Source: Oceanospirillum sediminis
Lineage (GTDB): Bacteria; Pseudomonadota; Gammaproteobacteria; Pseudomonadales; Halomonadaceae
Assembly: GCF_014164585.1 (NCBI RefSeq)
Contig: NZ_JACJFM010000024.1
Location: forward strand, 16,852 to 80,851
Direction of reading: 5' to 3'
DNA: 64,000 nt
Shown here: piece after piece, positions 39,501 through 47,872 of the stretch
Position numbering within the stretch: position 1 is the stretch's first letter
How the letters are laid out: every line of letters starts with the position of its first letter
The notes under the pieces: generated by a model
Seen by the model: the letters and a program-made list of their open reading frames with translations, nothing else
What the model was told of the DNA's origin: nothing
Database searches by the model: none
Made by a program: the position numbers and the translations under genes

Positions 39501-40332
39501 TAATACCAAATATAATCACCCGACGGGGCAGACCATAGGGGCGTTGCTCTGGCGGGCAGGCTTTAGCTGCCTGGAGAAAACGCTGATGAACGGCAGAACG
39601 GTTTCCGGTCAGCTCGGTCGTGGCTGTATCCGGATTGTCTTGCTGATCAGATTCTGCTTTTACATCGGCGACAATGGCTCGCCAGAGCCCGGCCTGCCAT
39701 TGTTGCTCCGGACGCAGTTCGACGGTTTCTCCTTTAGCGGAAGTGATAACATCCTGCCCTCCCTGCCAGAGATTAAGCCAGTCTGCCCGATAGACCTGGT
39801 ACTGATCATACAGATCCGCTAACAACGCACTGAGGTGATAAACCCTTTTATCCTGCTCAGTTTGCTGTTGAGCGGATTCTGCCAGATAGTTCTTTAACGG
39901 AGTAAAAGAAGCCTGTTCCAGAAAGCCTGGCTTACGTAACAGCCGGTAGAGGCGCCAGCTCAGAGCTGCTTTATCAAACGGAGAACCTGCAGGTAGCTCA
40001 GGCAAAAAACTGCTATAAGCCTGCCAGACAAAACGCCCTGGCAGTGTGGTATTAATGGCTGCAGCGATACCGAATCCATGTAGTGCATTGCTATCTTCCA
40101 GAGCTTCGCCGTCTGAGACAGGTTCAGCCAGAGCCAGCTTCAGCCACTGAGCAATACCGTTACTCTGAACCAGAATCTGCTCATCCTCCAGCGGCCCCAG
40201 AGGAAAGCGTCGACACCAGTCCACCATCACGTGTCTGAGGTCTTCCAGCAAGTTGCCCTGAATGACCATAAAGCCTGTTGGCCAGGGGGCGTTCTGATTG
40301 TCAGGTGCAGAATAATGATCAGCCATCGGCAC
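36571..40332 (-). CDS. recC: Exodeoxyribonuclease V subunit gamma (RecC)
   Basis: RecC is the Chi-recognition and scaffold subunit of RecBCD. At 1253 residues (E. coli 1122) it has the RecC hallmarks: the LVQSNGIAQWLKLALA N-terminal helicase-like start, a RDILVMVPDIHVYAPHIEAVFG block, a MPMRAVPFRQIWLLGMNDGDYPR block, and SVFDLM-like NHHAADFDLMAEQYRPGDRSRREDDRYLLLEALLSA. It lacks intact helicase motifs, as expected. The start is a GTG at 40332, 5 bases after AAGGAGA. An ATG two codons later is possible. It is first in the recCBD operon. Confidence 0.95.
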   Translation of the reverse strand: MPMADHYSAPDNQNAPWPTGFMVIQGNLLEDLRHVMVDWCRRFPLGPLEDEQILVQSNGIAQWLKLALAEPVSDGEALEDSNALHGFGIAAAINTTLPGRFVWQAYSSFLPELPAGSPFDKAALSWRLYRLLRKPGFLEQASFTPLKNYLAESAQQQTEQDKRVYHLSALLADLYDQYQVYRADWLNLWQGGQDVITSAKGETVELRPEQQWQAGLWRAIVADVKAESDQQDNPDTATTELTGNRSAVHQRFLQAAKACPPEQRPYGLPRRVIIFGITSLPQQTLEVLKAISHLCQVMLFVSNPCQYYWGDIIEGRDLLRHEYKRHKRNKQNLSGDQTISAAVNYDQDSLHQYGHPLLASWGKQGRDYLHLLDEQDEKEAYENYFDGRIDLFRTPINDQATHLLAQLQDDILQLNTLQDRREKQAVFDPESDDSIRFAIAHSPQREVEILHDQLLAEFEKSRQQGNNLQPRDILVMVPDIHVYAPHIEAVFGRYMYRFSGLSSSDSGNPHDPRFMPYHISDQGQRSRNTLLIAFEKLTRIEHSRFTVNDLRELLEVPAVMTRMGLTEDDLERLQFWIEGAQIRWGLNAQQKTDFQLPPDQPQNTWQAGLKRMLLGFASGPYAGHWQEIEPYSETGGLEAALVGPLVSLMDRLETWWQEQKQSRNAAQWAERLHQLTEDFFTATGNTDQWALEQIEQASDALVQHVQDAGLEDDTLPLAIFAPTLLEQIDQPTLTQKFLGGSVNFATLMPMRAVPFRQIWLLGMNDGDYPRSHHAADFDLMAEQYRPGDRSRREDDRYLLLEALLSARDKLVISWVGRSIRDNNEMPPSVLVGQLRDHLSAGWRLKGQQSELLYPSQQERTALLDALTTEYPMQPFSPDYFKPGRDPRLFTYGVEWRAIHETDSAHKTCSVQTQSAVTPESAQALPEWYPDNALSLKQLTDFLKHPVDAFFAQRLQVFPPEQLTPAPDTETYEFDGLSNWQLKDQLIATVFRPGLDEAAFEAEMAAFVEKKQREGVLIQGNLGRYHAAEHFEQMPTLYQEWNNLRHHFSLHLDNLPAFSMQSERSTEQRPYWMLEHQLTEIYQNADGHLAQICLSTSSLRNKKIPRWSNYIQPWLKHLIACAQLGEVETQVVSPAGKATFAPIEQQKARTLLTQQADLWWQGMQHPLPFALNTGFSWLKHASAVPTEDMSMLEIAELSVIREAFDKDLAYSSYMTREYPTPEVMLATQFTSQDCILNFTDCCRLAYGPLFEQGA

Positions 40333-40501
40333 CGATTCTCCTTAGCAATAATATCTGGCATTCTGAACAAAGTGTTGTCCGGAATTTGTTGCTAAGGATA
40401 CTCTGCCAACACAGACAACTGAATGATAAATATGAATTTGTTTTCCTGGCGACATGGGTTCAGATGATGATAGCTATGCCTTTTTCATTATGTTGGCGAC
40501 G

Positions 40502-41125
40502 TTATCTGTATCCGTATTTTTCCTGCAGTAGCTTATACTGGTATTTTTTTACTGCCAGCTTCTCACGTAAAAAAACATTTTCGGTGTTCAGGGTGACATT
40601 CTTTTTACTCAGCTCCAGTACCTGGCTCATCAGGCTCTGCTTTTCTTCAGCTGAACCACTGCTTTGCTGTACTTTCAGACTCAGGCGATCAATTTTTCCT
40701 GTGCCTTCTTTAAACTCGTAATCATTGTCTCTGATTTTAGTTTCCAGCTCTGATATTTCCGATTGAACCGCGTAATACTCCTGACCAATTTTATAACCGG
40801 CCATAAACTCATCATGACTTTCTGCCGGACAAACCCCTTTATATTTATCATCCCGTTTACCGTTAACAAAACCGGATTGCTTAGTACAATAGCTTTTCAG
40901 TCCTTCTTCGCGACCTGTGGCATACCGGTCCTGGTCGGGTGTAACACCATATTCTGAACACTGCTTGCGATATTCCCCCACCTGAGACAGACGTTCTCCA
41001 CGCTCTCCATCCTGTAACCCAATCAGTCTCCAGTCAGCGCTCAGACACTCCTCTTTATTCATGGCTGAGCAGCCAGCTAATAGGAGTAAGGAAGCAGCAA
41101 CAGCAAGCAATTTTATTTTTTTCAT
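40502..41125 (-). CDS. DUF2799 lipoprotein with coiled-coil tail
   Basis: This 207-residue lipoprotein has the signal MKKIKLLAVAASLLLLAGC with lipobox Cys19, then a Cys-containing DUF2799 domain (SADWRLIGLQDG, GRLSQ-like EYRKQCSEYGVTPDQDRYATGREEGLKSYC), which is widespread in gammaproteobacteria without known function. The last ~85 residues are charged and likely coiled-coil (ELETKIRDNDYEF..., SLMSQVLELSKKNVTLNTENVFLREKL), so it may bridge envelope components. I use the ATG at 41125. Four residues upstream add a short polar lead. Confidence 0.87.
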   Translation of the reverse strand: MKKIKLLAVAASLLLLAGCSAMNKEECLSADWRLIGLQDGERGERLSQVGEYRKQCSEYGVTPDQDRYATGREEGLKSYCTKQSGFVNGKRDDKYKGVCPAESHDEFMAGYKIGQEYYAVQSEISELETKIRDNDYEFKEGTGKIDRLSLKVQQSSGSAEEKQSLMSQVLELSKKNVTLNTENVFLREKLAVKKYQYKLLQEKYGYR

Positions 41126-41352
41126 CCAACAATCCATTCTGTCTGGTTTACGGAATTAAAGTAAGCACAGCTGAGTGAGTTTAAAAAATGCCAGATCTTC
41201 TGTATAGACAGACTCATGAAAAGCGACATGAAATATGATCAGTTTATATCTGGAGTGATTATATGGCTAAAGCTTGCAGGGTATCAGTCTTAACCGGTGA
41301 TGTTCGTTCACCGGCACCTTTTCAGATGTTCACTGGCATTTTTCTATTGTAC

Positions 41353-42165
41353 TCAATCCGTAGTGCGAGCCAGTGCCAGCCCTAAATACTGAAAATAATC
41401 ACTGAATGCTGCATTGATCCGCTGACGCTGCTGGCCTGAAGGATATAAGCCGTATTCCGCTTCTTTCGAGGCCTTTGTTCCCTTAACCAGAAAGTTATTT
41501 TTTAAGCTGGCATCCTGCACGAAGGCTTCAAATGCCCTGGCGCATAACTCTTCAGGCTGACTGTAATAAGATTGACCCAGTGCCTTATCAACCGTTAATG
41601 AGCGCTGAAACAGGATGCTGGGCTGTTCGCCACTCTCATCAAGGATAATACAAGCAAAGCAATGGGATAATTTATGATTTAGTGGATGTGAAATGAGATG
41701 CTGATTACCTGCGCCCTGTTCCAGCCACAGACCAGAGGCAAAGCTGGTGCGATCTGTGCTGGTAAATGCCTTATCAGCCAGATAGTGGTCCAGTGCATGA
41801 AACCATTCATGAGCAATACTGCCCGGACCCGCGTTTTTCGCCAGTGCAAACGCACGCTGTCCGGGAGAGTAATGTGCTGATACGCCTAAGCGCCCACCGG
41901 TACCATATTGCAATGCCAGAGTGCCTCGTAAAGACACCACTAACTCTGGTACCTGCAGAATCAGCATCAGATCACAGAATGCATCATAAAAATGCTCTGC
42001 GGCTCTTTGTTGCTCTGCACGAGTGACCCAGCGACCAATCTCAACAGACCTGAAATCAAAACGCTTCCTTATCAGGCTGAAGTTACACTCCAGTCCTTGT
42101 CGATGATCAGGTCCATTACGATAGATTGCAGGAAATCGGGTTTTGTTTATGATCGTTTCAGCCAT
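41353..42165 (-). CDS. CLCA_X-family protein with HEWFHALD metallopeptidase-like motif
   Basis: This 270-residue soluble protein of poorly known function resembles proteins annotated CLCA_X in gammaproteobacteria. The key site is HEWFHALD, giving an HExxH motif with His119, Glu120 and His123 plus Asp126. A later REL-like block EELCARAFEAFVQD resembles the third-ligand region of the LPD1-type metallopeptidase-like domains seen in large phage and plasmid proteins. It could be a zinc peptidase, but no substrate is suggested by neighbours. It is 43 bases downstream of folD and probably cotranscribed. Confidence 0.72.
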   Translation of the reverse strand: MAETIINKTRFPAIYRNGPDHRQGLECNFSLIRKRFDFRSVEIGRWVTRAEQQRAAEHFYDAFCDLMLILQVPELVVSLRGTLALQYGTGGRLGVSAHYSPGQRAFALAKNAGPGSIAHEWFHALDHYLADKAFTSTDRTSFASGLWLEQGAGNQHLISHPLNHKLSHCFACIILDESGEQPSILFQRSLTVDKALGQSYYSQPEELCARAFEAFVQDASLKNNFLVKGTKASKEAEYGLYPSGQQRQRINAAFSDYFQYLGLALARTTD

Positions 42166-42208
42166 CCCGGATGTTCCGGCAATATCAGATAAAGAAAAGA
42201 CTAACGAT

Positions 42209-43069
42209 CTAACTCAGCTGCTGAGTTGCCGCAGTCAGAGTGTTTTTCATCAGACAGGCAATGGTCATTGGCCCGACACCGCCAGGCACAGGGGTAATTG
42301 CACTGGCAACAGGGGCGACAGCCTGATAGTCCACATCACCTTTCAGTTTATAGGCACCATCATGTTCTACAGAGTTGATGCCTACATCAATAACAACGGC
42401 TCCTGGTTTTACCCAGTCCGCTTTAACCATTTCGGGAGAACCCACTGCCACAACCAGAATATCTGCTTCTGAACAGATCTGTTCTATATTCTGTGTCCGG
42501 GAATGTACTGTCGTTACGGTACAGTTTTCACGTAACAGTAGAGCGGCCATTGGCTTGCCTACAATGTTTGAGCGTCCGACAACGACGGCATGCTTACCGG
42601 TCAGGTCATCCATTACCTGGCGCAGCATAATCAGACAGCCCAGAGGTGTGCAGGGCACCATCGCATCCTGTCCTGAACTGAGCAGGCCCACATTAACCGG
42701 GTGAAAACCATCAACATCCTTAGCAGGCAGGATCGAGTTAATCACCGCGTTTTCATCCAGATGATCCGGTAATGGTAGCTGTACCAGAATACCGTGTACC
42801 GCCGGGTCCTGGTTTAGCTGATCGATCAGTTGATCCAACGTATTCTGATCGATATCTGCAGGCAGTTTGTGTTCAATAGAATTCAGACCGGATTCTTCTG
42901 CTCGCTTAATTTTATTGCGAACATATACCTGACTGGCCGGATCTTCACCTACCAGCACCACAGCCAGGCCGGGTTTAACACCGTGTTTATCCAGAAAGAG
43001 TTTTGCTTCAGTAGCCACATCATCAACTACCTGAGCGGCGAGCTGTTTACCATCTATGATTCGGGTCAT
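42209..43069 (-). CDS. folD: Methylenetetrahydrofolate dehydrogenase/cyclohydrolase
   Basis: This 286-residue bifunctional FolD converts 5,10-methylene-THF to 5,10-methenyl-THF (NADP+) and then to 10-formyl-THF. Catalytic residues are Tyr49 and Lys55 in [13 protein letters not shown]. The NADP-binding block is [13 protein letters not shown], and the C-terminus has [12 protein letters not shown]. It works in the same one-carbon pathway as glyA at 47.9 kb. Length is normal. Confidence 0.97.
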   Translation of the reverse strand: MTRIIDGKQLAAQVVDDVATEAKLFLDKHGVKPGLAVVLVGEDPASQVYVRNKIKRAEESGLNSIEHKLPADIDQNTLDQLIDQLNQDPAVHGILVQLPLPDHLDENAVINSILPAKDVDGFHPVNVGLLSSGQDAMVPCTPLGCLIMLRQVMDDLTGKHAVVVGRSNIVGKPMAALLLRENCTVTTVHSRTQNIEQICSEADILVVAVGSPEMVKADWVKPGAVVIDVGINSVEHDGAYKLKGDVDYQAVAPVASAITPVPGGVGPMTIACLMKNTLTAATQQLS

Positions 43070-43404
43070 GTTCCTGCCTTAACGCTGAAAAAACAGCCTG
43101 AGAGCTTCACCGGGAAAACACCAGACTTTGAATGTCACATTATTGCCTCAGATACCGATCAATCAGATCAAATCCGCAGATATGGTCCGATTGTGAACCT
43201 GATATTTAGCCGGATCATCCGATGACAGGCCGCAATTCACCGGCGCGAGAATAATACAGATGGCTATTATCATCAAACGTCACCCACACGAGCTTGCCTG
43301 TATGCGACGATTTGTTCCTGAAACGCTCCACCAATCGTCTGGTCAATAATCGTTTATAAGTACTCAGGTTTCCTCTGAGTTCTCAGTTTTCTCTACGTTT
43401 TTTT
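43070..43404. other. Intergenic region, no gene seen
   Basis: About 335 bases lie between the hybrid kinase stop and the folD start. It should include the folD promoter. I see no RNA gene, convincing terminator or conserved ORF. Confidence 0.5.
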
Positions 43405-45711
43405 CTATCTGATTAGTGCCAGAGTATCTGCCCCGGCACGCTGAAGATCGGGCAGGTTTTGCAAGCAAGCTTCCAGATCATTCATGTCTGCATCGGTTTC
43501 CAGCATCCGCAACAGAGTCCCTAAGCGGGCCAGTCCCAGAGTTTCACAGGCACCTGCCAGTTTATGGGACAGCTGGGAGGTTTCATACAGGTCGCTTTCC
43601 AGCAAACTGGCTTCCAGCAGAGGCCAGAGTTCCTGATACAGAGCGATAAAGTTGCGCATCAAATCGGTGACTTTCTGTTCACCCAGCATACGCCGATGCA
43701 GATCCAGAACCCCTTGATCCAGTAAGGGAATCCGCTCAGGATCGGCAGTATCTGGTGTCGCCACATCAGGAAGAATATCCGGTGATAATGCGAGTTCCGT
43801 ATCGCTTTGTCTGGCCAGGCAGGCCTGTAGCGCCGAAAATAGTTGCTCTCTTTTAACCGGCTTGGCTACAACATATTGCATACCTGCCTGCAGATAACGA
43901 TGTACGTCTTCTGGTCTGACACTGGCAGTCAGTGCCACAATCGGAGTATTAAAATTAACTGCTGATGGATCAGATCTGAGCTGACGGCTGACCTCCATTC
44001 CACTCAACCCCGGTAGGTGCATATCCATCAGAATTAGGTCAAAGGCGCGGTGCTGACACATTGCCAGCGCTTTGTGGCCATCTTCTGCCAGGGTGACCGG
44101 ATAGCGATCTCCCAGTAAACCCAGTACAACCTGTTGGTTAATTTCGACATCTTCGACTAGCAGGATCTCGCCACGGAGGTTTTCTGATATGGGAGTCTGT
44201 TTTTCTATAGCTTTACTTTCACTTTCAACCGGCGATAATGTCAGCTCCAGCCAGAAACAACTGCCTTTGTCTGGTTCACTATGAACACCAATATCACCAC
44301 CCAGTGTCTGAGCCAGCTCTTTGCAGATCGCCAGCCCCAGGCCGGTCCCGCCAAAACGACGGGTAATACTTTCATCCGCCTGAGTAAAGCGATCAAAAAT
44401 ATGCTGCTGTAATTGTGTTTCGATACCGATACCGCTATCGATAACCTCGAAACGAATCCTGTGCTGACTGCCCTCCTCTGCCGATAACCGACAACTCAGT
44501 CTGACCGAGCCGGAATCGGTAAATTTTATCGCATTAGCCAGTAAATTAGTCAGTATCTGGCGCAGACTGCCTGCAGCACCGCAATAGTAGTGACTGAGTG
44601 CCGGGTCAGTATACAGCTGTGTGGTCAGCCCCTTTCTCTCTGCTCCCGGTGTCATCAGAGTGATCAGGTTCTTCAGCAGTTCCGTCAGAGAGAACTCCGT
44701 TTGCTGTGAGACATAAGCCCCTTCCACCAGACGGCCGTATTGCAATACATGATCAAAGGTTTCCATCAGAGCATCCGTTGCGTCATGTAACACCCGGATA
44801 TGTTCCCGCTGATTATCGGTTAATGGGCTGTTTTCCAGTAGCTGAATCATACCCAGCATACCGTTCATCGGTGTACGTATTTCATGGCTCATGGTGGATA
44901 AGAACTGAGACTTTGCGTTACTGGCATCTTCTGCCGCTTCTTTTGCCCGCCTCAGACTGGCGGTGCGCTTTTCAACCATCTGTTGTAGCTGATCTCTGTC
45001 TCTTTGTACCGCCTGTCCCATTTCATTAAGGGCTGCGGCTAACTGATCCAGTTCATCCGGTTGCTCCGGTGGTATTCGCTCCAGAGTTAAACGACTTGCC
45101 AGATCACCGGCTCCGATACGGCGGCTGTAATCTGCCATACTTTCCAGGTGACGGGTGATTTGCCGCTGCACAATCACCAGGATCACCAGAACAATCAGTA
45201 GTACCAACAAAGTCTGATTAAACAAAATACTGGCCCCGGTCTGCCAGACTCGGGCGTAAACTGCTTCCATATCAAAGCTGACATTGAGCTGTCCCAGATG
45301 ACGTTGCTGCTGGCTGCGCGTAGTGTGAATCAATTCGAAGCTTTTTAGCTGAACTTGGTGGCCTGCATTCAGGGGTGTGTGTACCGGGAGCTGCAATTCA
45401 GGGCTCAGATGGTTGCCTTCCAGCGTCAGGTAAATCACATCCGGCAGGGTATGAATACCCAGTAACTGGAGTTCTACCTGTGCCTGATCCACATCCCATA
45501 AACTTTTCGCCAGGCTGGCCAGGTAGCTGCTGCGAATCAGTTCAGTCTGCTGATCCATCGCTTTGAGTTCCCGGCGATAATCCAGCGATAGCTGCAAGGC
45601 AGTTGAACAGAGAATAAAGATAAAACTGCATACGCTGACATACACCATAATCCGGTAACCCAGGGGGTGTTGTCTGGCGTATCCCGGACGTTTTTTCAGC
45701 CAGAAAGTCAT
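43405..45711 (-). CDS. Hybrid sensor histidine kinase (HisKA-HATPase-REC-HPt, TorS-like)
   Basis: This is a 768-residue membrane kinase. Two transmembrane segments (about 20-45 and 160-183) flank a periplasmic sensor of ~115 residues, followed by HAMP, a coiled coil, HisKA with His276 in MSHEIRTPMNG, HATPase_c, a receiver with Asp563 in LILMDMHLPGLSG and a C-terminal HPt with His716 in SHKLAGACE. This is the full ArcB/TorS-type phosphorelay in one chain. It is last in a three-gene operon with a TorR-like regulator and a periplasmic binding protein. Signal and target are unknown, and no TMAO or DMSO reductase genes are nearby. Confidence 0.92.
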   Translation of the reverse strand: MTFWLKKRPGYARQHPLGYRIMVYVSVCSFIFILCSTALQLSLDYRRELKAMDQQTELIRSSYLASLAKSLWDVDQAQVELQLLGIHTLPDVIYLTLEGNHLSPELQLPVHTPLNAGHQVQLKSFELIHTTRSQQQRHLGQLNVSFDMEAVYARVWQTGASILFNQTLLVLLIVLVILVIVQRQITRHLESMADYSRRIGAGDLASRLTLERIPPEQPDELDQLAAALNEMGQAVQRDRDQLQQMVEKRTASLRRAKEAAEDASNAKSQFLSTMSHEIRTPMNGMLGMIQLLENSPLTDNQREHIRVLHDATDALMETFDHVLQYGRLVEGAYVSQQTEFSLTELLKNLITLMTPGAERKGLTTQLYTDPALSHYYCGAAGSLRQILTNLLANAIKFTDSGSVRLSCRLSAEEGSQHRIRFEVIDSGIGIETQLQQHIFDRFTQADESITRRFGGTGLGLAICKELAQTLGGDIGVHSEPDKGSCFWLELTLSPVESESKAIEKQTPISENLRGEILLVEDVEINQQVVLGLLGDRYPVTLAEDGHKALAMCQHRAFDLILMDMHLPGLSGMEVSRQLRSDPSAVNFNTPIVALTASVRPEDVHRYLQAGMQYVVAKPVKREQLFSALQACLARQSDTELALSPDILPDVATPDTADPERIPLLDQGVLDLHRRMLGEQKVTDLMRNFIALYQELWPLLEASLLESDLYETSQLSHKLAGACETLGLARLGTLLRMLETDADMNDLEACLQNLPDLQRAGADTLALIR

Positions 45712-45724
45712 AAAACTACCTGCT

Positions 45725-46582
45725 TCAGGGAGCGTTCAGATACTGAAAACTGTATTTTTGGATTAAACGCTGAATTGTGCCATCCTCATGCATCTGCTTC
45801 AGACGTTGATTCAGGTAGGGCAGGTAACCCTGTAAGCCACTGTGGTGTCCCAGCGCCAGATAATAGTGTTCCGTGGTGATTTCGGTATTCAGTGCCATCA
45901 CATCATCATGAAACCCCAGACGAAGGCTTTGCAACTCGCCACTGAGTTGCCCAAGCGGCATATAATCGATACGGCCAAGGGCCAGTTTGGCAAAGTTCTG
46001 ATGTCCACGGGAGACGTATTCAATCAGGCCATGCTGTTCAACAAAACGATCAAACTGTTCGCCAAAACTATCCCCTAGTAATAAGCCAACGGTTTTGCCT
46101 TTCAGGTCTTCTGGTGAGCGATATTCAATAGGCTGCTGTCGGTTCACGAATAAAGTGACTTTATCAGCAACAATCGGTTGCTGAGAGAAGCTCAGATAAG
46201 CCTCCCGGCTACGAATCCGGTAGGCTGCTACCACAATATCGGCTTTACCCTGCTGAACCTCTAACAGACAGCGTTTCCAGTTACTGTCGGCGCTGAGCTG
46301 AACCTGATAACCCAGCTCAGCAAACAATTGCCGTGTGACGGCTGGAGCCAGACCGGTCAGCTGATTATTGTGATGCCAGGACACAGGAGGATAGAAAGGA
46401 TGACCACAGGCTTTAAGCGATTGCCCGGCACGGGCTGTTTCCAGCCACAATAGCGCCAGCAGCATAAAAACCAGCTGAGCACTGATCAAGTGGGCGCTAA
46501 TCAAGTGAGTACCAGGCCGGTGGGTGCTTACTTTCTTTCTGCCGTATTTACCGATACAGAGATCGTTGATACTGAATTTCAT
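45725..46582 (-). CDS. Periplasmic binding protein (family 3), likely sensor partner of the kinase
   Basis: This 285-residue family 3 solute-binding protein has blocks ACGHPFYPPVSWHHNNQLTGLAPAV, LEVQQGKADIVVAAYRIRSREAYLSFSQQPIV and GKTVGLLLGDSFGEQFDRFVEQHG. The N-terminal ~50 residues include a short duplicated motif (LISAHLISAQ) just before the hydrophobic signal core LVFMLLALLWLETARA. It lies between the response regulator and hybrid kinase genes with gaps of 18 and 13 bases, so it probably presents a ligand to the kinase, as TorT does for TorS. That role is inferred from position. Confidence 0.83.
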   Translation of the reverse strand: MKFSINDLCIGKYGRKKVSTHRPGTHLISAHLISAQLVFMLLALLWLETARAGQSLKACGHPFYPPVSWHHNNQLTGLAPAVTRQLFAELGYQVQLSADSNWKRCLLEVQQGKADIVVAAYRIRSREAYLSFSQQPIVADKVTLFVNRQQPIEYRSPEDLKGKTVGLLLGDSFGEQFDRFVEQHGLIEYVSRGHQNFAKLALGRIDYMPLGQLSGELQSLRLGFHDDVMALNTEITTEHYYLALGHHSGLQGYLPYLNQRLKQMHEDGTIQRLIQKYSFQYLNAP

Positions 46583-46600
46583 TATCCTGATCTCTGGCCG

Positions 46601-47323
46601 TCAGAGATCAACCGGTTTGGGGGTGAACAGATAACCTGCACCATGTACGGTCAGAATCAGTTTAGGATTAGCCGGATCATCTCCCAGCTTGCGTCTCAGA
46701 CGGCCTATCAGTACATCCACCGTTCTGTCACTGGGCACCCATTCCCGGTTACGGATCTGATCCAGAATCTGTTCCCGGCTCATCACCTCTCCTGCCTGAT
46801 TCATCAAACAGGCCAGTAGTTTAAACTCCCCTTCTGTTAACTGGGTTTCCTGACGACGCTCATCCAGTAATTGTCGCCGGTCCATATTCAGTTTCCAGCG
46901 GTCAAAGCTCTTAAAGCTATGGGTAAAGGCATCGGTGGGCTTATCGGCACTGTTTCGTACCCGTCGAATCAGGTTCTTACTACGAGCCAGAATTTCACGG
47001 GGATTAAACGGCTTGGTGACATATTCATCCGCCCCGCACTCCAGACCAATCAGACGATCTACTTCATCCTGGCGACCCGTGACCAGGATAATGCCGACTT
47101 CACTGTGAACTCTGAGCTCCCGTGTCAATGTCAGGCCATCTTTACCAGGTAAACGAATATCCAGTAATACCACGTCAATGGCTTCACTGTTCAGAATTCC
47201 TTCCGCCTCTTCAGCTGTCTCGGCGCAGAGCACCCGATAACCTTCTTCTTCAAAGTAACTGCTCAGGCACTCTCGGGTAATCATTTCATCATCGACAACC
47301 AGTATTTTGGCGTCTGTATGCAT
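46601..47323 (-). CDS. OmpR-family response regulator, TorR-like
   Basis: This 240-residue response regulator has a receiver domain (DDE acidic pocket at 11-13, phospho-acceptor Asp55 in VVLLDIRLPG, Lys in VTKPF) and a C-terminal winged helix (LTEGEFKLLACLMNQAGEVMSREQILDQI ... SDRTVDVLIGRLRRKLGDD). The VGIILVTGRQDEVDRLIGLECGADEYVTKPF segment closely resembles TorR. It is first in the operon with the binding protein and hybrid kinase. The target genes are not identifiable here. Confidence 0.92.
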   Translation of the reverse strand: MHTDAKILVVDDEMITRECLSSYFEEEGYRVLCAETAEEAEGILNSEAIDVVLLDIRLPGKDGLTLTRELRVHSEVGIILVTGRQDEVDRLIGLECGADEYVTKPFNPREILARSKNLIRRVRNSADKPTDAFTHSFKSFDRWKLNMDRRQLLDERRQETQLTEGEFKLLACLMNQAGEVMSREQILDQIRNREWVPSDRTVDVLIGRLRRKLGDDPANPKLILTVHGAGYLFTPKPVDL

Positions 47324-47872
47324 GGTATTGTCTTCCGGGGCATTAATCAGCTTTTGTTATTCTATCTTGAAAATCTTGAAAAGACTGCGTCAAGACTTGT
47401 CACTTTACAAGTCTTGTTTACATCTCATTTACAACTATAGACATTTTTGCACATCAGTGGCGTTACTCCACTTTATTTTTTACCAGGCTGCTTGTCTCTT
47501 ATCACTCTGTCTATTGTGTTCAGATCTGTCTGATTTCTGATGTAATCAGCAGGTTACTCCTGGCATCCAGCGATGCTCTGCCTGATATATTCTTCTGTTA
47601 TGGGATGTATTAAATAACAAGATCACGTCATTTAGCCACATAAACATTAATGTTAACGGCTATTACTACATTTATTGCTCTTCACAGGGGGTGTCGCAAA
47701 TCGACATAATCAGGCCGCTGTTAAGCAGTATCAGAGTGTTTTCACTGATTACTATGGCGTTACCCGTCAGGTCAGGAGATTTCACTCCGGCCGAATCACG
47801 GCTCGAAATTCCGATCAGGTCGGTAATCTATGACTTGTCCTGATCCATATTCTTAGCAGGAGAATAAAAAGA
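47324..47872. promoter_or_regulatory. Long intergenic leader before glyA, structured near its end
   Basis: These 549 bases lie between divergent genes and contain no gene. Positions 47747-47828 can fold into a multi-branched structure: a closing pair GATTAC/GTAATC around short hairpins (GGAG/CTCC, GCCG/CGGC, CCGA/TCGG). This could be a riboswitch or attenuator for glyA, but I cannot match it to a known class. An AGGAG ribosome site lies just before the glyA ATG. Confidence 0.35.

Noticed and set aside
47747..47828. Glycine or THF riboswitch before glyA
   Set aside because: I could not find the conserved cores of either class, so no class is named, only a possible structured leader.
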